Positions 8,651-18,728 of a stretch of 64,000 nt of DNA are shown here, piece by piece. This stretch comes from Kitasatospora papulosa. GTDB taxonomy: Bacteria; Actinomycetota; Actinomycetes; Streptomycetales; Streptomycetaceae. The position numbers were made by a program, and so were the translations under genes. Positions within the stretch are counted from its first letter, which is position 1. Every line of letters starts with the position of its first letter. The notes beneath the pieces were generated by a model. It had not been told where the DNA came from and ran no database searches. It saw nothing but the letters and a program-made list of their open reading frames with translations. Location: NCBI RefSeq assembly GCF_000717245.1, contig NZ_JNYQ01000003.1, positions 248,001 to 312,000 on the forward strand. The letters run 5' to 3'.

Positions 8651-8989
8651 ATGGACGTAACGAACCGAGCATGGGAACCGCTCGCCGGCACCGTGGCGGC
8701 CGGCGGGCCGGGCGCAGTGGGTGTGGTCATCGGCATCATCGGCCTGTTCGTGGTGGTCGTGCTGATCGGAGGCTTCTGGTTCGGGATGAGGCGCCGCGAC
8801 AAGGAGTCGCGCCCGCCCCGCCCGGACGAGCAGCCGCAGCGTCCGGACCACCGGACGGAGATCCGGGAGAGCGGCCGGCACAGCTCGGACCACTTTCCCG
8901 AGAACGGCCGCGCTCTCTCGCCGTACGAACTCAGCGACCGCGGTAACGAGGTGATCCCGCCGCCGGAGGACGAGCACCGGCGTGACTGA
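8651..8989 (+). CDS. Small membrane protein, DUF6479-like
   Basis: Protein of 112 residues with one membrane segment (about 22-45, AVGVVIGIIGLFVVVVLIGG) followed by a basic stop-transfer (MRRRDK) and a charged, proline-rich cytoplasmic tail containing PRPDEQPQRPD and LSPYEL. The layout matches DUF6479 proteins, common in Streptomyces and of unknown function. The start is uncertain: the frame is open to an ATG at 8597 inside the palindrome, and neither start has a strong ribosome site; 8651 is chosen because the family has only a short stretch before the membrane helix. A strong terminator follows at 9020. Confidence 0.65.
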   Translation: MDVTNRAWEPLAGTVAAGGPGAVGVVIGIIGLFVVVVLIGGFWFGMRRRDKESRPPRPDEQPQRPDHRTEIRESGRHSSDHFPENGRALSPYELSDRGNEVIPPPEDEHRRD

Positions 8990-9019
8990 CCCACGAGCGC
9001 GCCGCCAGACGTATGGACA

Positions 9020-9055
9020 CGAGTCCGGGCCCCTCGTCGAGCGGGCCCGGACTCG
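9020..9055 (+). terminator. Factor-independent terminator
   Basis: Perfect 13-base stem (CGAGTCCGGGCCC with its complement) and a 10-base loop, followed by TTCCT. It lies 31 bases after the DUF6479-like stop and separates that gene from the cation transporter. Confidence 0.8.
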
Positions 9056-9112
9056 TTCCTGGGCGGCGTCACCTTTCGCCTTCGATCGGAGAAACATGGA
9101 ACCGGGGGGCAT

Positions 9113-10027
9113 ATGAAGCGGCCGGAGTCGGACCGCAAGACCCGCGTCACCATTCTGGTGGCGCTCGCCGCCAACCTCGTCATCGCCGCGGCAAAGGGGG
9201 TGGGGGGCCTCCTCTCGGGTTCACCCGCCCTCCTGTCCGAAGCTGCCCACTCCGTGGCGGACAGCGTGAACGAGGTCTTCCTGCTGGCCGCTCTCCGGCG
9301 CAGCCGCCGCCCGCCGGACGCACGTCACCCCTTCGGCTACGGCAAGGAGCGCTACTTCTGGTCGTTGCTCGCGGCTGTCGGGATCTTCGTCGTCGGCGGC
9401 TGCTTCTCGTTCTTCCAGGGCTTCGAGGCGCTCGGCAGCCACGAGCAGCAGTCGCACGAGGGCTACACGGTGGGTCTGATCGTCCTCGGGGTCGCCCTGC
9501 TGGCGGAGGGAGCGTCGCTGGTGCGTGCGCTGCTGCAGCTCCGCGGCGCGAAGGACGCCGCCCGCGACCCCGCGTTGCGGACCGTGATCGCCGAGGACAG
9601 CACGGCCGTGCTGGGTGTGGTGCTGGCCATGGCGGGGATGGTGCTGCACATGGTGACCGGGAACGTCGTGTGGGAGGCGTCGGCCTCCCTGGGGATCGGC
9701 CTGCTCCTGGTCTACGTCGCCTTCCGGCTCGGCAAGGACGCCCGCGACCGGCTCATCGGGGAATCCGCGGATCCCGGGATGCGCCGGGGGGTCGAGGAAC
9801 TCCTCGCCTCCCAGGACGAGATCGACAACGTGGCGGCGCTGTTCACCATGGGCCTCGGCCTCGACTCGGTGCTGGTGGCGGCCAGGATCGATCTGGCACC
9901 CGGCATCGACAGCGAGGAGGTCGAGCGGGTCGCCGTCCGGATCAAGCGCTCGATAGCCGGCTCCTGGCCGGAGGCAGAGCACGTCTTCCTCGACATCACG
10001 AACGCCCCGCCCCGGGGCGGGGCGTGA
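9113..10027 (+). CDS. Cation diffusion facilitator transporter
   Basis: Inner-membrane divalent cation/proton antiporter of 304 residues with about six membrane segments, such as residues 14-35, 77-97 and 115-135. The transport site is visible in SEAAHSVADSVNE (H46, D50), and a matching acidic site in AEDSTAVLG. A C-terminal cytoplasmic domain begins near residue 205. The HxxxD form of the site is typical of Zn/Co/Cd-type members, but the metal cannot be fixed. A strong GGGGGG ribosome site is five bases before the ATG. A GC palindrome overlaps the stop. Confidence 0.9.
   Translation: MKRPESDRKTRVTILVALAANLVIAAAKGVGGLLSGSPALLSEAAHSVADSVNEVFLLAALRRSRRPPDARHPFGYGKERYFWSLLAAVGIFVVGGCFSFFQGFEALGSHEQQSHEGYTVGLIVLGVALLAEGASLVRALLQLRGAKDAARDPALRTVIAEDSTAVLGVVLAMAGMVLHMVTGNVVWEASASLGIGLLLVYVAFRLGKDARDRLIGESADPGMRRGVEELLASQDEIDNVAALFTMGLGLDSVLVAARIDLAPGIDSEEVERVAVRIKRSIAGSWPEAEHVFLDITNAPPRGGA
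10003..10024 (+). terminator. GC palindrome at the end of the cation transporter gene
   Basis: Perfect 11-base arms without a loop (CGCCCCGCCCC and GGGGCGGGGCG) overlap the last codons and end just at the stop. It may act as a terminator or RNA-stabilising hairpin embedded in the coding end, but there is no U tract. Confidence 0.35.
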
Positions 10028-10130
10028 TCGCCGCCGTCGCGTGTTGCGGGAGTCGCCGGGGCGCATGAGGCTGGTCCTGGCCGCGCGGTGCGGAAGAAGT
10101 CGTGCCGCAGTACCGATAGGGCAGTGGACC

Positions 10131-10958
10131 ATGACTCCTGGCGATCCGCGGACTGTGCCGGAACCGGCGGTGCTGAGCGGCGCGAGCGCCCCGTGCTGGG
10201 TCCATCTGGTGACCCGGGACCTCGGGGACGCCCAGCTCTTCTACGGCGCCGTTCTCGGGTGGACGTTCCGCGCCGGACCGCTGGGCAGGGACTTCGTGAT
10301 GGCGCGGTCCGACGGAGTGCCGGTGGCCGGTATCGGCGCGGTCGCGTCCGCCTACCAGGTGGCCGTGGCCTGGATGCCGTACTTCTCGGTCCGGGACGCC
10401 GACGTCGTCGCGGCTCGTATCCGTGAACGCAGCGGCACCGTGGCGGTGGGGCCGCTGACGGTGGGACAGGGCCGGGCGGTCCTTGCCGCCGACCGGGACG
10501 GCGCGTCCTTCGGCGTCTGGGAGTGGACGGGACGCGCGGCCACGCTGGCGCCGTCCGGGAACCGGGCGCACGCCTGGCTCAGGCTGCGCACCAGGGACGC
10601 CTTCGACGCCGCGATCTTCTACGGCGAGGTCCTCGGCTGGGCGAGCGGGGAGCCCGGGGGCTGCGACATCGCCTATGTGCGGGAGGAAGTGCTCGTACGC
10701 TGCAACGGACGCCCGCTGGCCCGTATCAGCTCCGGCGCCGTGGAAGCGGCTCCGGATCCGCAGGTGCGCCCGCACTGGCAGGTGCAGTTCCCGGTGGCGG
10801 ACGTGGACGCGACGGTCCTCGCCGCCGAGCGGCACGGCGGCACGCTCATGGAGCGGCGCGCGGTGCGGCGCGGCGGCGAGGCGACCCTGCGGGACCCGGA
10901 CGGCGGACTCTTCACCGTGACGGACGTACGCAGCCCGGCGACCGTGGACGAGGGCTGA
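10131..10958 (+). CDS. Two-domain VOC (glyoxalase/bleomycin-resistance fold) protein
   Basis: Protein of 275 residues with two tandem VOC half-domains: CWVHLVTRDLGDAQLFYGAVLGW near residues 22-44 and AWLRLRTRDAFDAAIFYGEVLGW near 148-170, each followed by the usual beta-strand array and a DRDGASFGVWEW or DPDGGLFTVTD ending. Metal-binding residues are not complete, so an enzymatic or ligand-binding role is open. The ATG at 10131 is preferred because the frame upstream is GC-rich and unlike the family; a weak AGGG lies 13 bases before. It converges with the DUF6328-like gene after six bases. Confidence 0.85.
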   Translation: MTPGDPRTVPEPAVLSGASAPCWVHLVTRDLGDAQLFYGAVLGWTFRAGPLGRDFVMARSDGVPVAGIGAVASAYQVAVAWMPYFSVRDADVVAARIRERSGTVAVGPLTVGQGRAVLAADRDGASFGVWEWTGRAATLAPSGNRAHAWLRLRTRDAFDAAIFYGEVLGWASGEPGGCDIAYVREEVLVRCNGRPLARISSGAVEAAPDPQVRPHWQVQFPVADVDATVLAAERHGGTLMERRAVRRGGEATLRDPDGGLFTVTDVRSPATVDEG

Positions 10959-10964
10959 CGGTGG

Positions 10965-11561
10965 TCAGGACCTGGGCCCGGAGTCGTCGGCGTCCCGGGC
11001 GTCCTCCCCGTCGGCCGGCCCACCGCCGTCGCCCCGGGCGATGGCCCACAGCGGGAACACGAACCAGCAGACCAGGAACCAGAGGGCCATTCCACCCACC
11101 AGCCAGAGTGCGGTCACGTTGTGCAGCGCCACGCGCAGGATGAGGAGCAGCGTGCTGCACATCGTGCAGAAGAGCAGCACGAGCCCCAGCTTCGTCAGGC
11201 GTGAGGCCCAGGTCACGGTCTGCGGCTTCATCCGGCGTCCGGTGAGGAGCCGGTGGTAGGACACGGGGCCTATCAGCGCGGCCGCGGTCGCCGAGCCGAG
11301 CATCACGGTCACGACGTAGATGTTCCGGTCGACGTCGGACAGGTCCGCGAAGCGGGGCTGGAAAACGACCGCGAGAAGGAAGCCGAAGAGAATCTGGACG
11401 CCGGTCTGCGCGACCCGGAGTTCCTGGAGCAACTCGCCCCACTGCCGGTCCGCCCGCTCCTCCTCGGTCTCCCGCCGTCCGCTGCGCGGGTCCAATCCGG
11501 CCGGATCTCCTCCGTCCCGGTCTCTTCCGGCTCCATCACTGCCCGCGGGTATCTGTCCCAT
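10965..11561 (-). CDS. DUF6328-like four-helix membrane protein
   Basis: Integral membrane protein of 198 residues. After a charged N-terminus of about 40 residues comes WGELLQELRVAQTGVQILFGFLL, a hallmark of DUF6328 proteins, then four membrane segments (about 55-73, 86-108, 132-153, 160-182) and an acidic tail. Function unknown; such proteins are common in Actinobacteria. GGGAGG seven bases before the ATG at 11561 fixes the start; a longer frame to 11657 lacks support. Confidence 0.8.
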   Translation of the reverse strand: MGQIPAGSDGAGRDRDGGDPAGLDPRSGRRETEEERADRQWGELLQELRVAQTGVQILFGFLLAVVFQPRFADLSDVDRNIYVVTVMLGSATAAALIGPVSYHRLLTGRRMKPQTVTWASRLTKLGLVLLFCTMCSTLLLILRVALHNVTALWLVGGMALWFLVCWFVFPLWAIARGDGGGPADGEDARDADDSGPRS

Positions 11562-11738
11562 GGTGCCTCCCCACCTCGTCGAGGTGGTACTGGTGCCCCG
11601 CGGAGCCCCGGTGATTCCTGGGCTCCCGACGTCGTCGGCAGCCGCGGGACAGCCCACCCGCCGGTCTCCTCATGGTGGCAGCCACCGGGGAAAGCACCAC
11701 ACCGGCGGCCGGATGTCGACACCGACCAAGGGCCAAAC

Positions 11739-11768
11739 CTCGACGCACCGTGACAACTCGCTTAAGAT
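11739..11768 (+). promoter_or_regulatory. Candidate vegetative promoter of the VOC gene
   Basis: CTCGAC (11739-11744) and TAAGAT (11763-11768) with an 18-base spacer resemble Streptomyces HrdB-type promoters. Transcription would start near 11775, about 75 bases before the VOC start. Confidence 0.45.
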
Positions 11769-11850
11769 CGAGGTACGGCATCGCGCGTCGGTCACCGGCC
11801 GGGTGAGGCGTGGAGGTAGCCCGTGAGATGCCCGTTGGAGGCATTCCACA

Positions 11851-12237
11851 GTGTCGGTCGAGCTGAACCACACCATCATCCACAGCCGGGACAACCGCGA
11901 GTCCGCGGAGTTCCTGGCACATCTTCTGGGTCTGACCATCGGTACCGAATGGGGACCCTTCATCCCCGTCGTCCTCGCGAACGGCGTCACGCTGGACTTC
12001 GCGACCGTTCCCGCCGGATCGATCACGGTGCAGCACTACGCGTTCCTCATCTCGGAGGCGGAGTTCGACACGGCCTTCGGCCGCATCGAGGAGCAGGGGA
12101 TCGACTACTACGCGGATCCCCACCGCAGGCACCCCGGCGAGATCAACCACAACGACGGCGGACGCGGGGTGTACTTCCCGGATCCCAGCGGTCACGGGAT
12201 GGAGCTCATCACCCGTCCGTACGGCGGCTGGTCGTAG
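11851..12237 (+). CDS. Single-domain VOC protein
   Basis: Glyoxalase-fold protein of 128 residues. It has an N-terminal LNHTIIHSRDNRESAEFLAHLLGL, a histidine in the second strand region (VQHYAFLI) and the C-terminal GRGVYFPDPSGHGMELITRPYG, where H and E could help bind a metal. Substrate unknown; dioxygenase-like, isomerase-like and resistance members share this fold. The GTG start is preceded by GGAGG about ten bases upstream. A strong bidirectional terminator follows. Confidence 0.87.
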   Translation: MSVELNHTIIHSRDNRESAEFLAHLLGLTIGTEWGPFIPVVLANGVTLDFATVPAGSITVQHYAFLISEAEFDTAFGRIEEQGIDYYADPHRRHPGEINHNDGGRGVYFPDPSGHGMELITRPYGGWS

Positions 12238-12255
12238 CGGTTCCCGCACCGGCGC

Positions 12256-12296
12256 GGAGGGCCCGGCCGTGATCCCCGATCACGGCCGGGCCCTCC
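12256..12296. terminator. Bidirectional terminator
   Basis: Perfect 19-base stem (starting GGAGGGCCCGGCC) with a CCC loop, between the convergent VOC and GNAT genes. It can serve both strands. Confidence 0.85.
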
Positions 12297-12299
12297 GGC

Positions 12300-12782
12300 T
12301 CAGGGGCCGGCGTCGACCGGAAGCAGCAGTTCGGGCCGGTCCCACATCACCGCGGGCGGACGGGCCGCTACGGTTCCGGTGCGCTCGGCGCCCACGCTGC
12401 GGTAGAACCCCTCGGCCGGAGGGTGCGCGACCACGCGCACGGCGGTGAGGCCGGCTCGGCGTGCCTGTCCGAGGAGATGGCCGACGAGGAGCCTCCCGAT
12501 ACCCCTCCCCTGGGCCGCGTCGGCGACGAACATCAGGTCGAGCTCCGGCGGGGACAGCACCAGCGCGTAGAAGCCGAGCACCAGGCCGTCGTCGTCCACG
12601 GCCACATGGACGTCGTGCGCCTCGATGTAGTCGGGACCCACCTTGTACCCCTGGACCATGGGGGCATAGGGGCCCTCGTAGGCGCCCGACGTGGTGACCA
12701 GCCGGGTGAGCCGCCTGGCGTCGCGCGCGACGGCCCGTCTGACCCGGACCCCGCCGCGCCGGTCCGTCGTGCTCGATCTCAT
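12300..12782 (-). CDS. GNAT-family N-acetyltransferase
   Basis: Acetyltransferase of about 160 residues. The acetyl-CoA loop is VADAAQGRGIGRLLVGHLL (motif A, Q/RxxGxG/A), preceded by ELDLMF and followed by GFYRSVGAE, the usual C-terminal helix-strand. Substrate unknown. The start is uncertain: ATG at 12782 gives a compact single domain, ATG at 12800 adds six residues, and the frame is open to 13088 in proline/arginine-rich shadow sequence; none has a clear ribosome site. Confidence 0.75.
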   Translation of the reverse strand: MRSSTTDRRGGVRVRRAVARDARRLTRLVTTSGAYEGPYAPMVQGYKVGPDYIEAHDVHVAVDDDGLVLGFYALVLSPPELDLMFVADAAQGRGIGRLLVGHLLGQARRAGLTAVRVVAHPPAEGFYRSVGAERTGTVAARPPAVMWDRPELLLPVDAGP

Positions 12783-13123
12783 CGGTCGAGTATCACGCAT
12801 GCGGGGAGACGGGGCACGCACGGGCGAGGCCTCGCGGATCCGCCGGTCCGCCCGGGTCCCGGAGGCGACCCCCGCGGTTCCGCGCTCGGTCACCACGCGC
12901 CCCTCGGGCCACTCGTGAGGGACGGCGCCGATTCCGGTGGAACACCGTCCGGTCCGGCCATTTCCAGGTTGCCGGCGGCCTTCCTGCATGAACGGCGTGG
13001 AGGGGGTTACACGCCTGATGCACGCGGCCCGGCCCCCTACACCGAACCGGGCCCGCATTGGAAGGAGTTGACGAGAGTGGAACAGCACGACGCACCGACC
13101 GCGAGCCGACGGGAGCGTCGGCC
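12783..13123. other. Intergenic stretch between divergent genes (341 bases)
   Basis: No full gene is visible. It must hold the promoters of the GNAT gene and of the hypothetical membrane pair. The only distinct element is a 16-codon ORF with a good ribosome site at its right end (13077-13127), described separately. Confidence 0.5.
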
Positions 13124-13127
13124 ATGA
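13077..13127 (+). CDS. Possible 16-residue leader ORF coupled to the next gene
   Basis: AAGGAG at 13062-13067 is followed nine bases later by GTG and an ORF VEQHDAPTASRRERRP. Its stop overlaps the ATG of the following gene (ATGA, 13124-13127). The strong ribosome site serves this ORF rather than the next gene, which has only GGGAG close to its start. It may be a translational coupler for the downstream membrane protein. The peptide itself matches nothing known to me. Confidence 0.4.
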   Translation: MEQHDAPTASRRERRP

Positions 13128-13723
13128 CGATCGTGGTGATCATCGTCGCCGTCGTCCTGGTGGCAGCCGTCGCCGCTTTCCTCCTTCGCGGGCGTGGGAC
13201 CGGCGGACGAGGACTGCAGCGCCGCTTCGGCCCCGAGTACGACCGGACGGTCGCCCGTCACGACGGCGACACCAAGGCGGCCGAGCACGAGCTCTCCGAG
13301 CGTGTGAAGGCACACGGCTCCCTCTCCGAGCGGCCTCTGCGGCCGGAGGCCCGCGAGGCGTACAGCCGCCGCTGGGCCGAGGTCCAGGAACGCTTCATCG
13401 ACTCCCCCAGGGACGCGATCGTCGAGGCGGACGCACTGCTCGCCCAACTGGCGCACGACCGGGGCTTCCCGGACGGCGACAGCTTCCAGGAGCAGACGGA
13501 CGCCCTCTCGGTCCACCACGCCGAGCAGGTCGACGGCTACCGCAGGGTGCACACCGCCGTGCGTGGCCAGGGCGGCACCGAGGAGATGCGGAAGGCCCTG
13601 ATCGAGTCCCGGGCCCTCTTCGACGTACTCCTCGCGGACTCACCGAACGAGTCGGCCACGACGGACCGGCACGACGAGTCGGTCCGCACGGACCGGCATC
13701 AGGCGAAAGGCAGTGCAGCATGA
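13124..13723 (+). CDS. Hypothetical membrane-anchored protein with SPR-motif domain
   Basis: Protein of 199 residues: an N-terminal membrane anchor (MTIVVIIVAVVLVAAVAAFLL), then a charged helical domain, probably outside or inside depending on topology. The segment RWAEVQERFIDSPRDAIVEADALLAQL (near residues 87-113) resembles a segment of the next gene product. No enzyme motif. The stop overlaps the next ATG by four bases, so the two are translated together. Conserved-hypothetical type in Streptomyces; function unknown. Confidence 0.75.
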   Translation: MTIVVIIVAVVLVAAVAAFLLRGRGTGGRGLQRRFGPEYDRTVARHDGDTKAAEHELSERVKAHGSLSERPLRPEAREAYSRRWAEVQERFIDSPRDAIVEADALLAQLAHDRGFPDGDSFQEQTDALSVHHAEQVDGYRRVHTAVRGQGGTEEMRKALIESRALFDVLLADSPNESATTDRHDESVRTDRHQAKGSAA

Positions 13724-14259
13724 ACGACCACACCGAGCGCACGACGAAGCCCCTTCTCGGCACCGAGCCCCGTCAGGGCGCCCCGGCGGCGAACGCCCCC
13801 GAGCGGACGCCCGTGACCACCCCCGGCAGGACCCCGGAGGCAGCGGGCTCGGTCGATCCGGGAAACAGAAAGGGCCTGGACCGCAAGCTCGGCGGCGCTG
13901 ACGACGCCGGCGTACCGCCCGCCCCGCGAACGGCCCCCACGGCCACCCATGCCGAGCGGCCCGGCCGTCGGGAGGCCACAGGCACCGGCTCGCCCCTGGT
14001 CCCCCGGGGTGACCAGGACAAGCTGTCGCAGCGCATGCAGCACGCGGTGACCGACTTCGTCGAGAGCCCGCGACGGGCCGTCGAGGAGGCGGAGAGCACG
14101 TTCGACCAGATCGTCTCCGGCCTGACCGAGGCCCTGGCCGAGCGCAAGCGCGTCCTGCGTGCGAGCTGGCACGATCAGGACACCGAAGCCCAGACGGAGG
14201 AGCTCCGTGTGGCGCTTCAGCACTACCGCGACCTCAGCGAGCATCTGCTGAAGATCTGA
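13720..14259 (+). CDS. Hypothetical soluble protein, partner of the preceding gene
   Basis: Protein of 179 residues. The first 95 residues are proline-, threonine- and charge-rich, probably disordered. The C-terminal part QHAVTDFVESPRRAVEEAESTFDQIVSGLTE is helical and shares the pattern F-(I/V)-(D/E)-SPR-x-A-(I/V)-x-EA with the upstream membrane protein, implying a duplicated interaction domain. ATGA overlap (13720-13723) couples it to that gene. No membrane segment. A strong terminator follows at 14274. Confidence 0.75.
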   Translation: MNDHTERTTKPLLGTEPRQGAPAANAPERTPVTTPGRTPEAAGSVDPGNRKGLDRKLGGADDAGVPPAPRTAPTATHAERPGRREATGTGSPLVPRGDQDKLSQRMQHAVTDFVESPRRAVEEAESTFDQIVSGLTEALAERKRVLRASWHDQDTEAQTEELRVALQHYRDLSEHLLKI

Positions 14260-14273
14260 GCGTCGCCGTACGG

Positions 14274-14321
14274 CGCATGGGCCCGGTGGCACGTCCGCGG
14301 ACGTGCCACCGGGCCCATGCG
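14274..14321. terminator. Strong terminator hairpin
   Basis: A 23-base perfect stem (CGCATGGGCCCGGTGGCACG and beyond) around GC, between the hypothetical pair on the plus strand and the convergent phosphatase gene. Usable by both strands. Confidence 0.85.
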
Positions 14322-14337
14322 CGTTCCGGGCCGGCGG

Positions 14338-15135
14338 TCAGGCGGGGACGGCCAGGTCGGCGCGCAGCCGCTCGGCCACCGCCGGGGGAAGACGCAGCGC
14401 CTTGGCGAGGTAGCCGTCGAGCCCGCCCCAGCGCTCGTCCATCGCGTCGAGGGCCGCCTCGAGATACCGCGGCCGGGCTTCGACGACCGCGGACGCGATG
14501 CCCGGGTCCCCGCCCTCGTCGAGGAAACGGCGTACCGCGGGTCCGAAGGCGGTGGGCACCGCACGGTTCACCGCGAGGAACTCCGCCCGGACGGCCTCAC
14601 GGGACGCACCCGCCATCATGAGCAGCAGGGCGGCGGCCCACCCGGTCCGGTCCTTGCCGGTCGCGCAGTGGAAGAGCAGCGGCCTCGCCCGGGGATCGGA
14701 CGCGGTGTCGAGGAAGGCGCGGTAGGCGGCCGCTGCCCCCGGGGAGAGGACCATCTTCCGATACGTCTGCGCGAAGAGCTCCTCCGCTCTCCCCCCGCCG
14801 AGCAGAGCGGCTGCTCCGACCGGGTCACCGAGCAGCGCCTTGAGACGGGCGGGCGTGACCCCCGGGTCGTCGCCGAGCACGTCGGCGACGAAGAGCCGCG
14901 CGCCCGCCGGGAGGCGGTCCGGCGCCCATCGGCGCTCGTCCGCGGTCCGCAGGTCGACGACGGTCCGGATGCCGAGTGCCGCCACCGCCCTGTCGTGGTC
15001 GGCGTCGAAGTCGCTCAGCTGCCCGGAGCGCAGGAGGATTCCCTGGCGCAGGCGGCGGTGGCGCCCCAGGGCGATTCCGCCCAGATCGCGCAGATTGACG
15101 ATGGTCGTGGCGGGGACGGCCCGGGCGGTCTGCAC
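14338..15135 (-). CDS. Tyrosine-protein phosphatase (PtpB/Tyr_phosphatase3 type)
   Basis: Protein of 265 residues. The N-terminal IVNLRDLGG (12-20) is the hallmark of the MptpB-like family, and the phosphatase loop is HCATGKDRTG (156-165) with nucleophile C157 and R163; RTVVDLR precedes it as usual. Such enzymes remove phosphate from tyrosine, serine/threonine or phosphoinositides. The GTG at 15135 is chosen because AGAGG lies nine bases upstream and the family begins near here; the longer frame to 15438 reads through the neighbouring gene's antisense. Confidence 0.88.
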   Translation of the reverse strand: MQTARAVPATTIVNLRDLGGIALGRHRRLRQGILLRSGQLSDFDADHDRAVAALGIRTVVDLRTADERRWAPDRLPAGARLFVADVLGDDPGVTPARLKALLGDPVGAAALLGGGRAEELFAQTYRKMVLSPGAAAAYRAFLDTASDPRARPLLFHCATGKDRTGWAAALLLMMAGASREAVRAEFLAVNRAVPTAFGPAVRRFLDEGGDPGIASAVVEARPRYLEAALDAMDERWGGLDGYLAKALRLPPAVAERLRADLAVPA

Positions 15136-15239
15136 GATGAACTGCCTCTTTCCCGACAGACTGCAGGTCGGAATCAACGTCGCACGGCGTGCGCATATCG
15201 ACAAAGGGAACGTGAGGTACGGGCGTCGGCCGGTGCGGG

Positions 15240-15734
15240 TCAGTCCGCGAGGATCCGTGTCTTCTGCGCCGAGAATTCCTCGTCGGTGAGGATGCCCCGC
15301 TGCTTCAGGTCCGCGAGCCTCTCGAGGAGCGTGATGACGTCGTCGCCGCCGTCCGCCGGGACCTTCTCGTGCGCCAGGAGCCGGCCGCCCGCCTCCTCGG
15401 CCACCCGGGTGAGGGGTACCGACCAGAGGTCCTCCCACACGATCAGCGCGGCAGCGCTCCCCTCGTGCAGGCCTTCGAGCGCACCGAGCTCGGTGATCCG
15501 GGGCAGCCCGGCCGGCCGGTCGTCCGGCGGGTCGAAGGGGACGAGCCCCTGCGGGTCCATCTCACCCCGCTCGACCTGCTCGACGGCTCCGCCTGTTGCT
15601 CTGCGAGCGAAGGCGAGGTCGAGGATGCGGACCGCCTCGGACGCGACGGCGTCGGCCAGCACGGGCGCGATCGCGTCGGCGAAGCGGCCGCCGGGAAAGG
15701 TGACGACGAGGTACTCCACGGGTCCCACGGCCAC
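15240..15734 (-). CDS. DUF6325-like protein with C-terminal SHOCT domain
   Basis: Protein of 164 residues. The N-terminal GPVEYLVVTFPGGRF is typical of DUF6325. The C-terminal LLERLADLKQRGILTDEEFSAQKTRIL is a SHOCT (short C-terminal) domain, a small helical hairpin often found at the ends of membrane-stress and oligomerising proteins. Function unknown. GTG at 15734 with GAAGGA seven bases upstream is chosen; the frame continues upstream without support. It lies 104 bases upstream of the phosphatase gene on the same strand. Confidence 0.8.
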   Translation of the reverse strand: MAVGPVEYLVVTFPGGRFADAIAPVLADAVASEAVRILDLAFARRATGGAVEQVERGEMDPQGLVPFDPPDDRPAGLPRITELGALEGLHEGSAAALIVWEDLWSVPLTRVAEEAGGRLLAHEKVPADGGDDVITLLERLADLKQRGILTDEEFSAQKTRILAD

Positions 15735-15748
15735 GATGCGTCCTTCCC

Positions 15749-15782
15749 CTGAGGTGGTGGATCGACTGAGGTGGTGGATCGA
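15749..15782. repeat. 17-base perfect tandem duplication
   Basis: CTGAGGTGGTGGATCGA occurs twice head to tail with no spacer, 15-48 bases upstream of the DUF6325-like start, in its presumed promoter. It could be a slippage duplication or a double binding site. Confidence 0.6.
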
Positions 15783-15931
15783 CAGCAGCATAACTTCGGG
15801 CAATCGGTGACGCACTGTGAGAAGTACTGACAGAAGCGATATGAGCGTGGCAGCCGCCTCCCCGTTGCGGCCCTGCGACCGGTCAGGAATGAAGAAGCGA
15901 GGGCCCTCCGCCGCCCAGTAGCGTCGACCGC

Positions 15932-16072
15932 ATGCCTGTCGCCCCTTCATCCCGCCCCTTCAGCGCCGACGAGCGCGACGAGGTCACGGCCTCCCCGCGG
16001 GGCGTCCTCGGCGCGGCGGGGCGCGACGGTCCCTCCGGCACCGTGCGGCGCCGCGGCCCGCCCCGCACATGA
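15932..16072 (+). CDS. Doubtful 46-codon ORF
   Basis: ATG at 15932 follows TAGCGT (15919-15924) at a distance that would suit a leaderless message; the frame gives a 46-residue basic, disordered-looking peptide starting MPVAPSSRPFSADERDE. No relatives are recognised. It might be a gene remnant or chance. Confidence 0.2.
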   Translation: MPVAPSSRPFSADERDEVTASPRGVLGAAGRDGPSGTVRRRGPPRT

Positions 16073-16178
16073 TTCAGCCCCGGCCGACACCGCAGTTCTG
16101 ATAGACAACGACCGTTGCCGCCACCGCGCAGGCGACACCGACGGCAGCCGCCGCGTAACAGATGGGGAATCGACGAGC

Positions 16179-18563
<2,385 letters not shown>

Positions 18564-18716
18564 GAGGGGCTGCCCGGCGCCCGTCCTCCGCGCGCGCCGG
18601 GCTCCGCCCTCCCCCTCACGGCCCGAGGACAAGGCCCGCCCACCCGGGAGATCCCGCACATTTCGGAGAGTGCAAGGTCACAGCCAGTTGCCCTGCTGCG
18701 CTCCAGAGTGCTGACC

Positions 18717-18722
18717 TAGCAT
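18717..18722 (+). promoter_or_regulatory. -10 element placing mutA as a leaderless message
   Basis: TAGCAT ends seven bases before the mutA ATG at 18729, and no Shine-Dalgarno sequence precedes the ATG, so transcription probably starts at or next to the start codon. No good -35 box is visible. Confidence 0.45.
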
Positions 18723-18728
18723 CTGAGC

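Larger units (their letters stand above)
15735..16178. other. Intergenic stretch (444 bases)
   Basis: Divergent promoter region between the DUF6325-like gene and the UvrA paralogue. It holds a 17-base tandem repeat (15749-15782) and one doubtful 46-codon ORF (15932-16072). Nothing else is recognisable. Confidence 0.5.
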
